Of a stretch of DNA of 31,516 nt, positions 7,526 through 14,715 are shown piece by piece. Positions within the stretch are counted from its first letter, which is position 1, and each line of letters begins with the position of its first letter. A program made the translations under genes and the position numbers. Below the pieces are notes generated by a model. The model worked only from the letters and a program-made list of their open reading frames with translations. It made no database searches and was not told the DNA's origin. Source of the DNA: RYN-230 sp036509255. Lineage in GTDB: Bacteria; Actinomycetota; Actinomycetes; Streptosporangiales; Streptosporangiaceae. The DNA lies in NCBI GenBank assembly GCA_036509255.1, contig DATCFY010000130.1, positions 1 through 31,516 on the forward strand. Reading direction: 5' to 3'.

Positions 7526-8602
7526 ATGAGACTCGTGCCGTTCTGGTTCATCGTCATCACGGTCCTGTGGACTGGGTTCTTCATCCTGGAGGGCTTCGAC
7601 TTCGGCGTCGGCATGCTGCACGGCGTGGTCGGCAGGGACGACGCCGGCCGCCGGGCGGCCATCAACACGATCGGCCCGCTGTGGGACGGCAACGAAGTCT
7701 GGCTGATCGTGGCCGGGGCCGCCATATTCGCCGCATTTCCCGGCTGGTACGCCACCATGTTCTCCGGCTTCTACCTGGCGCTGGTGCTGCTGCTGGCGTC
7801 GCTGATGGTCCGCGGCGTGTCCTTCGAGTACCGGGGCAAGAGGAACGCGCTGCGCTGGCGGCGCACCTGGGACGGCCTGCTCACCGCGGGCAGCCTGCTG
7901 GCCCCGCTGCTGATCGGGGTGGCCCTGGGCGACCTGCTGACGGGGCTGCCCATCAACTCCCACCAGGAGTACACCGGGTCATTCTGGAACCTGCTGCAGC
8001 CCTACGGGCTGTTCACCGGGATCACGTTCGTCTTGATCTGCCTGCTGTCCGGCGCCACGTTCCTGGGCCTGAAGACCACCGACGACCTGCGCGAGAGAGC
8101 AGGGCGGCTGGCCCGGCGGGTGGCCCCCGTGACGGGCGCCGCGGTTGTGGCCTTCGTGATCTGGACGCACGTGACCGCGCGCAGCACGTTCTTCCTGAAC
8201 CCGGTCGAGCTGCTCGCCATCCTCGCCGTCATCGCCGCCGTCTGGCTGGTCTACGACCACCGCGAGGGCTTCGCCTTCGCCGCGACCACGGTCACGATGG
8301 CGGCCTGCGTCGTGTCGATCTTCACCGGCCTGTACCCCAACGTCATGGTCTCCAGCACCAACTCCGCCTACAACCTCACGGTGCACAACACGGCGTCGGG
8401 AGCCTACTCACTCAAGGTGATGACGGTCGTGGTCGTCATTTTCCTGCCGTTCGTCCTCGCCTACCAGACCTGGACCTACTACGTGTTCCGGCGGCGCGTC
8501 AGCCGGCGGGAATTCCTGCCGCTGACCGGGCGGCACGCGGCGCCCAGTGCGCCCACGGCAACCCCCGATGGGGCTGCCCCGCCGGCCGGGCAGGGACTCT
8601 GA
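7526..8602 (+). CDS. cydB: cytochrome bd quinol oxidase subunit II
   Basis: A 358-residue multi-span membrane protein that pairs with CydA and completes the bd oxidase in the cytoplasmic membrane. The N-terminus (FFILEGFDFGVGML) and the following PLWDGNEVWLI segment are family signatures. Later come further hydrophobic spans and the conserved FTGLYPNVMVSS stretch. The start is 7 bases after the cydA stop, with GAGG overlapping the gap, so translation is probably coupled. The C-terminal ~30 residues are a polar, Pro/Ala-rich tail. Length is normal for the family. The next gene, a G6PD homologue, begins 19 bases downstream. Confidence 0.96.
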   Translation: MRLVPFWFIVITVLWTGFFILEGFDFGVGMLHGVVGRDDAGRRAAINTIGPLWDGNEVWLIVAGAAIFAAFPGWYATMFSGFYLALVLLLASLMVRGVSFEYRGKRNALRWRRTWDGLLTAGSLLAPLLIGVALGDLLTGLPINSHQEYTGSFWNLLQPYGLFTGITFVLICLLSGATFLGLKTTDDLRERAGRLARRVAPVTGAAVVAFVIWTHVTARSTFFLNPVELLAILAVIAAVWLVYDHREGFAFAATTVTMAACVVSIFTGLYPNVMVSSTNSAYNLTVHNTASGAYSLKVMTVVVVIFLPFVLAYQTWTYYVFRRRVSRREFLPLTGRHAAPSAPTATPDGAAPPAGQGL

Positions 8603-8621
8603 TCCAAACAAGGGAGCGGAA

Positions 8622-9998
8622 ATGACCACTAACCAAGTTGACGCGCTGGTGATTTTCGGCGCCACCGGCGACCTGGCCAAGATCGAGACGTTCCCGGCGC
8701 TGGTCGGCCTGGTGGACCGGGGCGTGCTCAACGTGCCGGTCATCGGGGTGGCCAAGAGCGGCTGGGGGCTGGAGCAGTTCCGCGACTACGCGGAGGCCTC
8801 GCTGCGGCTCAACCACATGGACCCGCAGACTCCGGCCGCGCAGAAGATGCTCGGGCTGCTCCGGTACGTCGACGGGGACCTCGACGACGACGCCACCTAC
8901 AAGGCCATGTCGGACGAGATCGGGTCCGGCACCCAGGTCCTGTTCTACCTGGAGGTGCCGCCCCCGCTGTTCGGGCGCATCGCGCAGGGGATCGCCACGG
9001 CCGGCCGGGCCAAGAACGCGCGGGTGATGGTGGAGAAGCCGTTCGGTACCGACCTGGCCAGCTCGCGGCAGCTCAACGACACCATGCACAAGTACTTCCC
9101 GGAAGAGGCGATCTTCCGGGTCGACGACTGGCTCGCTTTCGACCCGGTGGAGAACGTGCTCTTCGTCCGGTTCGCCAACTCGGTGCTCGAGCCGCTGCTC
9201 AACCGGACCTACGTGGAAAGCATCCAGATCACGATGGCCGAGGCGTTCGACGTCGCTGACCGTGGCCGCTTCTACGACCGGACCGGTGCCATCCGGGACG
9301 TGGTTCAGAACCACATGCTCCAGGTTCTGGCCACCGTGCTGGCCGAGCCGCCGAGCAGGCCGGGCCTGGCCGACTGGAGGGACGCCAAGTCCCGGGTGAT
9401 CTCCGCGCTGCGGCCACTGGCCCCGGGGGACACGGTGAAGGGCCAGTACGAGGGCTATCACCAGGTCGACGGGGTGGATCCGAAATCGGCGACGGAGACT
9501 TACGTCGCCGTCCGGCTGGCCGCGGACACCTGGCGCTGGGAGGACGTGCCGATCCTGATCCGCGCGGCCAAGTGCATGCCGGTCACCGCCACCGAGGTCG
9601 ATATCCGCTTCAGGCGGCCGCCGCACGACGTGTTCGGCATCGATCCGTTCGCCGTCCGGAACTCACTGCGGTTCCGGGTCTGGCCGGAGACGGCGGTGGG
9701 CCTCACCCTCGCGGGCAAGAAGCCGGGCGGCGGGCTGGAACCGCTGCCGGAGGACCTGACCTTCGCCGGCCAGCCGGGCTCGGACATGCGTCCCTACGAC
9801 CGGCTCATCGGCGCGGCCCTGGACGGCGACCGCTGGCTGTTCGCCCGCCAGGACACCGTCGAAGCCGCCTGGGAGGTCGTGGACCCGGTCCTCGGCGACG
9901 TCGGGCCCGTGCACCCGTACGCCCGGGGCAGCTGGGGCCCGGAGGAAGCGGACCGGCTGCTGCCCGCCCGGGATACCTGGCACGACCCGGCCGGCTGA
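8622..9998 (+). CDS. glucose-6-phosphate dehydrogenase homologue with altered phosphate pocket
   Basis: A 458-residue member of the G6PD family, similar in length and layout to the short mycobacterial Zwf1 type. The Rossmann motif GATGDLAK (near residue 14) and VEKPFGTDLAS are present, as are the catalytic base His231 in QNHMLQ, RPYDRLI and RGSWGPEEAD. The active-site signature RIDHYLGKE reads RVDDWLAFD at 166-174. The dyad Asp168 is kept, but His is Asp169, Tyr is Trp170 and Lys is Phe173. In Leuconostoc G6PD these three positions help bind the substrate phosphate. The enzyme probably still oxidises a sugar with NAD(P)+, but its substrate may not be G6P. AGGGAG precedes the ATG at 8622; an upstream in-frame start would overlap cydB. 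It lies between cydB and an NADH dehydrogenase gene, in the same operon. Confidence 0.9.
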   Translation: MTTNQVDALVIFGATGDLAKIETFPALVGLVDRGVLNVPVIGVAKSGWGLEQFRDYAEASLRLNHMDPQTPAAQKMLGLLRYVDGDLDDDATYKAMSDEIGSGTQVLFYLEVPPPLFGRIAQGIATAGRAKNARVMVEKPFGTDLASSRQLNDTMHKYFPEEAIFRVDDWLAFDPVENVLFVRFANSVLEPLLNRTYVESIQITMAEAFDVADRGRFYDRTGAIRDVVQNHMLQVLATVLAEPPSRPGLADWRDAKSRVISALRPLAPGDTVKGQYEGYHQVDGVDPKSATETYVAVRLAADTWRWEDVPILIRAAKCMPVTATEVDIRFRRPPHDVFGIDPFAVRNSLRFRVWPETAVGLTLAGKKPGGGLEPLPEDLTFAGQPGSDMRPYDRLIGAALDGDRWLFARQDTVEAAWEVVDPVLGDVGPVHPYARGSWGPEEADRLLPARDTWHDPAG

Positions 9999-10009
9999 GG
10001 GGGCAGGCA

Positions 10010-11413
10010 ATGACCGACCAACCGGGTCCGCGCCAGGTGGTCATCGTGGGCGGCGGTTTCGCGGGCTTGTTCGCGGCCCGCGCGCTGAAGCGCAGCAACG
10101 TCTCGGTGACGATGATCGACCGGTCCCAGCACCACGTATTCGCGCCGCTGCTCTACCAGTGCGCGACCGGCATCCTGTCCGAGGGGAAGATCGCCACCCC
10201 GCTGCGTGATCTGCTCAAGAAATACAAGAACGTCGACTGCGTGATGGCTGAGGTCACCGACTTCGATGTCGCCGGGCAGCGTGTCATCGCCCGGCGCGTC
10301 GGCGGAGACCGGCTGGAGTTCGGCTACGACGAGCTCGTGGTGGCCGCCGGAGTCCGCCAGTCCTACTTCGGACACGACGAGTTTGCCCGCTGGGCCCCGG
10401 GCATGAAGACGATCTCGGACGCGCTGGCCATCCGCCGCCGGGTGTATGGCGCGTTCGAGATGGCCCAGACGGCCGCGACTCCAGAGGAGCGCCGCGCCTG
10501 GCTGACGTTCGTCCTGGTCGGGGCGGGCCCGACCGGTGTTGAGCTCGCGGGCCAGCTCCGCGAGGTGGCCACCATTACGCTGCGCGCCGAGTTCCGGACG
10601 ATCCAGCCGGAGGACGCGCGGGTGCTGCTGTTCGACGGCGGCAGCGCGCCGCTGGCCGTGTTCGGCCCTAAGCTGTCGCAGAAGGCTGCGGCCAGCCTGG
10701 ACAAGCTGGGTGTCGAGCAGCACATGGGCTCAATCGTCACCCATGTCGACCAGGGCTGGGTGCTCGTCCGCGACCACGCGGGCGAAGAGACCCGGTTCGA
10801 CGCCAACACCGTGCTGTGGACGGCGGGGGTGGAGGCGCCACCCGTCGCCGCGGCCCTGGCCGCCGCCACCGGGGCGCACACCGACCGCGCCGGGCGCGTC
10901 ATGGTCGAGAAGGACCTGACCATCCCCGGCCACCCCGAGATCTCGGTCCTCGGCGACATGATGAGCCTGGACAAGCTGCCCGGGGTCGCCGAGGTGGCGA
11001 TGCAAACCGGGCTGTACACCGGCCACCGGCTCCGCCGCCGGGCCGCCGGAAACATGGCCGAGAAGCCGTTCCGTTACCACGACCTCGGCTCCGCGGCCTA
11101 CATTTCCCGGGGCCGGGCCGTCGTCTCGGCGGGACCGCTGCAGGTCGGCGGGTTCCCGGGCTGGGTCATCTGGCTGTTCATCCACATCGCGTTCCTGACC
11201 GGCTACCGTAACCGCGTCGGTGCCCTGCTCACCTGGTGGCTGGCCTTCGCCCGCAATCTGCGCCGCGAGCGGACCTTCACCACCCAGCAACTCGAGATGC
11301 AGGACGTCTACACGCTTCCGCTCGGTAACGCCGGACCGCCGTCAGGCGGTCAATCGTCCGCAGACCCTGCCGGTGTGACCGCCGGCGACAAGACGCCCCA
11401 CCCCCAGCCCTAG
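10010..11413 (+). CDS. ndh: type II NADH:quinone oxidoreductase (NDH-2)
   Basis: A 467-residue monotopic flavoprotein that passes electrons from NADH to quinone without pumping protons. The FAD motif GGGFAG is at residues 14-19 with Asp37 at the end of the second strand. HHVFAPLLYQ and the NADH-binding VGAGPTGVELAG follow. WTAGVEAPP and the SVLGDMM segment complete the FAD site. The quinone-site helix reads AEVAMQTGLYTG, with Glu where NDH-2 enzymes usually have the first Gln of AQxAxQ. The C-terminal WVIWLFIHIAFLTGYRNRV is the membrane-anchoring part. It starts 11 bases after the G6PD homologue. As last gene of the operon it would supply quinol to CydAB. Its stop overlaps the stop of the convergent RDD gene in a shared CTAG. 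Confidence 0.94.
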   Translation: MTDQPGPRQVVIVGGGFAGLFAARALKRSNVSVTMIDRSQHHVFAPLLYQCATGILSEGKIATPLRDLLKKYKNVDCVMAEVTDFDVAGQRVIARRVGGDRLEFGYDELVVAAGVRQSYFGHDEFARWAPGMKTISDALAIRRRVYGAFEMAQTAATPEERRAWLTFVLVGAGPTGVELAGQLREVATITLRAEFRTIQPEDARVLLFDGGSAPLAVFGPKLSQKAAASLDKLGVEQHMGSIVTHVDQGWVLVRDHAGEETRFDANTVLWTAGVEAPPVAAALAAATGAHTDRAGRVMVEKDLTIPGHPEISVLGDMMSLDKLPGVAEVAMQTGLYTGHRLRRRAAGNMAEKPFRYHDLGSAAYISRGRAVVSAGPLQVGGFPGWVIWLFIHIAFLTGYRNRVGALLTWWLAFARNLRRERTFTTQQLEMQDVYTLPLGNAGPPSGGQSSADPAGVTAGDKTPHPQP

Positions 11414-11982
11414 GCGGAAGGATCTGCGCTGATGGTGACCGGCGCAGAGCCCGGCGCGCTGGCATTCGGGCTGACTTCCGCGTCGCGGGCCAGGAACCGC
11501 AGCCGGGCGGCCCGCGCATCCCAGGCATAGACGACGCAGCTGCCCGCGATCAGATCGTGCAGGGCGCGATGCTCACGCTGCACGAGGATGCCCAGGAAGC
11601 CCAGACAGAAGAGGAGAAAGCTGAGCGGGAACACCAGCGCGCGGACTACCCCCCGCCACGGATCGAGAGCCGCGCCATCGGCCCGGACGACGCGCACGCC
11701 CAGCACCGCCATGCCGAACGTCCGGCCACTGGCCGCCCAGGAGTACCCGAAGTAGAAAAACTCCCAGAGCACGAAGATGATGGCGACCGCGATATTGGCC
11801 CGGGTCCAGTGCACCGAATGGCCCGTCACGACCTGCCACACCAGATTGGCGGCTGCGAGTCCCAGCGAGAACAGCCCCGCACTGACCGCGGCATCGATGA
11901 TGAAGGCCAGGAACCGGGACACCGAGCCTGCATAGTGCCCTTGCGAGGTCACCCAGTCGGGGGCGTGACGGCGGCCGCTCAT
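11410..11982 (-). CDS. RDD-family membrane protein
   Basis: A 190-residue protein with an RDD domain: YAGSVSRFLAFIIDAAVSAG opens it with the typical Arg and Asp in the first helix. Two further hydrophobic spans follow, with SGRTFGMAVLGVRVV between them and HRALHDLIAGSCVVY near the end. The last ~35 residues are a soluble tail. The molecular role of RDD proteins is mostly unknown; some have been linked to ion transport. Its ATG overlaps the stop of the upstream repeat protein (ATGA), so the two are translationally coupled. In other actinobacteria I recall similar repeats fused to an RDD domain; here they are separate genes. Confidence 0.85.
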   Translation of the reverse strand: MSGRRHAPDWVTSQGHYAGSVSRFLAFIIDAAVSAGLFSLGLAAANLVWQVVTGHSVHWTRANIAVAIIFVLWEFFYFGYSWAASGRTFGMAVLGVRVVRADGAALDPWRGVVRALVFPLSFLLFCLGFLGILVQREHRALHDLIAGSCVVYAWDARAARLRFLARDAEVSPNASAPGSAPVTISADPSA

Positions 11983-12566
11983 CCCGGCGCCGCGGGTCCG
12001 GGATGGTTGCGCCGGAGCGCGCGCTGCACCCAGCGGTCGATGAACTGGTCCATCCCCACCGCCTGGCTGCGCGCCGAGTCCAGGGCCTCAGCTGCCACCC
12101 CGCCCGATGAACGGGCGATCACGGCGCCGAGATCGGTCTGCTCCACCAGCCCGTCTATGTCGAGGCGCTGCACCAGATCGTTCACATCGACGCGCGCCAT
12201 CAGCGCGTCCAGGTCAAGCCGGCTCATCAGGTCATTGACATCGACCTGGTCCAGGAGAGTCTTCACGTCGACACGGCCCAGCACCTCGTTGACGTCCACC
12301 CGGGCCAGCACGGCGTTCAGGTCGAGCCGGCGCATTAGCGCGTTCACGTCCAGGACCTCGACCACCAGGTCGATCACGCGCTCCGCGACGCGCTGGGCCA
12401 GGGCCTCGGCGGGGTCGGTAAAGCGTTTGCCGGCGTTGCGTAGCCGGTCGCGCGGGTCCACGGCTCCGAGTATCGGCGAGGCGAGCAGCGAGAGAATCAT
12501 CCACGGCGGGGGATACCGGGGGAAGCCGTGCCAGTCCGGCCCGCCGGGGGACCGCTCGTCAGCCAC
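11979..12566 (-). CDS. protein with nine 9-residue LDVNxLxxR repeats
   Basis: A 195-residue protein of unknown function. Residues 20-36 are hydrophobic and may be a membrane-associated helix. Residues 72-152 are nine uninterrupted nonapeptides of the form (L/V)D(V/L/I)(N/D)xLMxR, for example LDVNALMRR, LDLNAVLAR and VDVNDLMSR. The last repeat runs into a conserved-looking tail (SSGGVAAEALDSARSQAVG) and a basic end (WVQRALRR). The exact period with D at position 2 and R at 9 suggests a regular solenoid or amphipathic helical array. GTG start at 12566 overlaps the end of the GAP gene by 8 bases, and its stop overlaps the RDD start. I know similar repeats from actinobacterial RDD-associated proteins but no assigned role. 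Confidence 0.85.
   Translation of the reverse strand: MADERSPGGPDWHGFPRYPPPWMILSLLASPILGAVDPRDRLRNAGKRFTDPAEALAQRVAERVIDLVVEVLDVNALMRRLDLNAVLARVDVNEVLGRVDVKTLLDQVDVNDLMSRLDLDALMARVDVNDLVQRLDIDGLVEQTDLGAVIARSSGGVAAEALDSARSQAVGMDQFIDRWVQRALRRNHPGPAAPG
12111..12353 (-). repeat. 27-base period coding repeat, nine units
   Basis: Encodes residues 72-152 of the repeat protein, nine units of nine codons. Each unit contains a GAC at codon 2 and usually CGC/CGG at codon 9. The DNA copies have diverged although the protein pattern is kept, which indicates selection on the protein. Confidence 0.85.
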
Positions 12567-13218
12567 CGGCTAGCCCGAAGATGCCGTTGCCGACCATGAT
12601 TGCTCCCCCCACGATCAGTACCCCGATGAGGATCTTGTTCCCGTTCGCGCGCAGCCAGCCGTTGAAAGCCGTCAGGCGCTGGGTGGTCATGCCGGGCGCG
12701 ATCAGGTGCAGCAGCAGGGGCAGCCACACGAAAGCCGCATTGATGATCACGACGACGATGATCGCCACCGCGGTGTACTCGATGTCCGCGTTGGCCGTGG
12801 CGATCACCTGAAGGGCAGCGATGAACGTGATGCCCGGGGCAAACAGGAGCAGGCCGACGGCGAACGCGCTGGCCGGGGCCGGATCGGCGATCATCCGTGA
12901 CACGAGCCCCTGCTTCTTGTCCGGGTCGGGCAGCTTGGGCTTCCGCCTGGCCAGCACGGCGCCCGCCGCGAGGAGCACCACCCCGAGGCCGAGGCGCAGG
13001 CCGTACCGGGGGGTGTGCGCGCTGCGATGGCTCAGGCCGGTGTTACGGAGGATCGCGATCACGACCAGGCCCATGACCAGGCTCATGATGATCGCGCCGG
13101 CCAGGTAGAGCGTGCCGACCAGCCTCGGCCGGGCGGAGCCGAGGTAGACGGCAGCGACCAGCAGTGCGGTGGGGGAGATCGCGGCCAGCAGGGCCAGCCC
13201 GGCCGCCTGAAGGATCAC
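12559..13218 (-). CDS. GAP/SfLAP-family integral membrane protein
   Basis: A 219-residue protein with about six transmembrane spans and no large soluble domain. It opens with LALLAAISPTALLVAAVYLGS, the pattern of the GAP (SfLAP, LysE-like) family, in which a Pro-containing first helix is followed by a second conserved half (FAVGLLLFAPGITFIAAL). Some relatives in mycobacteria are tied to export of glycopeptidolipids, but the substrate here is unknown. The GTG start overlaps the upstream gene stop (GTGA), and the downstream repeat gene begins before its own stop. It is therefore the second gene of a tightly packed four-gene unit. Confidence 0.8.
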   Translation of the reverse strand: MILQAAGLALLAAISPTALLVAAVYLGSARPRLVGTLYLAGAIIMSLVMGLVVIAILRNTGLSHRSAHTPRYGLRLGLGVVLLAAGAVLARRKPKLPDPDKKQGLVSRMIADPAPASAFAVGLLLFAPGITFIAALQVIATANADIEYTAVAIIVVVIINAAFVWLPLLLHLIAPGMTTQRLTAFNGWLRANGNKILIGVLIVGGAIMVGNGIFGLAGG

Positions 13219-14564
13219 GGGGCCGCTGGCTGGGCGGGCGGCCTCCTGCCGATGAGCTCGATAAGCCCGAGAACGACCAGCAGCAGGACGACGAGCGTGA
13301 TGACGAGGGCGGCGGAGGGCTGTCCCCAGAACACGAACAGCAGCGCGGCCAGGGCCACGGCCGAGATCCGCAGCCCCTTGCGGTGCGCGTACGTCCAGGT
13401 TCCCACCGGGCCGGTCCGCACGCCCGCGTGCTCGCCGCTCTGCCGCGCCCAGGCCAGGCCCGAGCTGAACGCCTTGCGGGTCCGGACCGCGCTCACCGAG
13501 GGCCCGGTCAGGAACGCGCCCGCGGCGATGACCAGGCCCACGACCAGGATCGTGCGCAGGCCCTCCTTGATGAACCGGACCAGCGTGTCGAACAGGGCGG
13601 CGGCCGCGTTGGCGGGCAGCACGTTGTTCGGCACGCTGTTCAGGTAGACGCCGCGGAAGATCAGCAGCCCGGCGCCGAGGATCAGCATCGACGCGGCCAG
13701 GCCCAGGCCCGCCCCGATCAGGGCGCGGCGGTGGTTGCGGGCCACGTAGACGCCGATAGCCAGGAGGAACAAGGCCAGGAGCGGCAGCACGATCTTGAGA
13801 TCGTTGATGAGCCGGTACCCGGTCTGGGCTTTGACCAGGTATTTGGCCGAGAACAGGCTCAGCGTCGGGTTGATCGCCGGGAGCTTGCTGACCAGGGTGA
13901 AGCCGCGCTTGACCAGATCCTGCTTGACGAGGTCGATGAACGGGCCCAGGCTCAGGACGACCTGGCCGTTGCTGATGCTCACCGCGCTGCCGCCCTGCCC
14001 AGAGAGCGCCTTGACCAGTTGCTGGTGGACCGCGGTGTTGGCCTGGACCCAGACATGAGCGAACTGCGGGCTCGTCACGATCTTGTGTACCTGGCCGTGA
14101 ATGAACCCGGCGACCGCGCTGCTGATCGCCGGGCCGAAGCTCTGCAGCAGCGCGCCGACGCGCGGCAGCCCCTTGCTGTCCAGGAGCGCGGCAGCCTGAT
14201 CGGTGTACCCGGTCACGTTGAGATGGGTGGTGATCTCGGTCGTGATCTTGTCGGTGAGCGCCCCCTGGACCGCGGGATCGTGGACGAGTGGCTCCACGTT
14301 GGCCACGTAACGGCTGGTACTCGAGACCTGGTTGGCGGTCCAGACCGCCAGCACCGAGACCGGGGCCAGCAGGCAGCCCACCAGGATGAGAACGAGGGCG
14401 ACCGGCGACCGCCAGCCGACGTGCGACTGGCGTGCCTGCACGGTCCGCTCCTTATGCAGCTGGCTGACCTCGGCGCGCAGGCGCTCGAGTTCCGCGCGTT
14501 CGTCGAGGCTGAGGCCTGAGGGTGCCCCGGCAGGCCCCGCCGCCGCGCCACCCTCGTCAGACAT
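13215..14564 (-). CDS. conserved six-span membrane protein with large external domain
   Basis: A 449-residue protein of a family I recognise only as a conserved actinobacterial membrane protein. Residues 19-42 are a short charged helix, possibly a coiled coil (LDERAELERLRAEVSQL). TM1 is at about 54-76. A large domain of about 180 residues (77-255), probably outside the cytoplasm, follows. Five more spans lie near 257-275, 281-303, 334-354, 399-413 and 417-439. The external domain shows repeated DxVxxxLV-like helices but no enzyme motif. AGGAGG sits 7-8 bases before the ATG. It is the first gene of the overlapping four-gene run with the GAP, repeat and RDD proteins, which suggests one membrane assembly. 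Confidence 0.8.
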   Translation of the reverse strand: MSDEGGAAAGPAGAPSGLSLDERAELERLRAEVSQLHKERTVQARQSHVGWRSPVALVLILVGCLLAPVSVLAVWTANQVSSTSRYVANVEPLVHDPAVQGALTDKITTEITTHLNVTGYTDQAAALLDSKGLPRVGALLQSFGPAISSAVAGFIHGQVHKIVTSPQFAHVWVQANTAVHQQLVKALSGQGGSAVSISNGQVVLSLGPFIDLVKQDLVKRGFTLVSKLPAINPTLSLFSAKYLVKAQTGYRLINDLKIVLPLLALFLLAIGVYVARNHRRALIGAGLGLAASMLILGAGLLIFRGVYLNSVPNNVLPANAAAALFDTLVRFIKEGLRTILVVGLVIAAGAFLTGPSVSAVRTRKAFSSGLAWARQSGEHAGVRTGPVGTWTYAHRKGLRISAVALAALLFVFWGQPSAALVITLVVLLLVVLGLIELIGRRPPAQPAAP

Positions 14565-14652
14565 CCCCTTACCTCCTGGCTGATCGCCCTGGCTCGCCGG
14601 CGGCCACGGTCACCCGGGCCGGCGCCCGCTCAGTTCGCTCACGGTCTCGTGC

Positions 14653-14668
14653 GCGGGTCTTCACCCGC
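14653..14668. terminator. small hairpin downstream of gadB
   Basis: GCGGGT-CTTC-ACCCGC, a perfect 6-bp stem with a tetraloop and no T tract. It lies 48 bases past the gadB stop, before the next minus-strand gene. A weak terminator candidate. Confidence 0.25.
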
Positions 14669-14715
14669 CTCCCCCCGCACGGGTGAGTCACATCGCCACT
14701 TTCTGCGGGCGGGCG

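Noticed and set aside
8547..8621. Upstream start for the G6PD homologue overlapping cydB
   Set aside because: The ATG at 8622 has AGGGAG and the family N-terminus; the extension reads the cydB tail in another frame.
13164..14519. 451-codon plus-strand open frame
   Set aside because: Antisense to the six-span membrane protein; product is Gln/Arg/Asp-rich with no domain.
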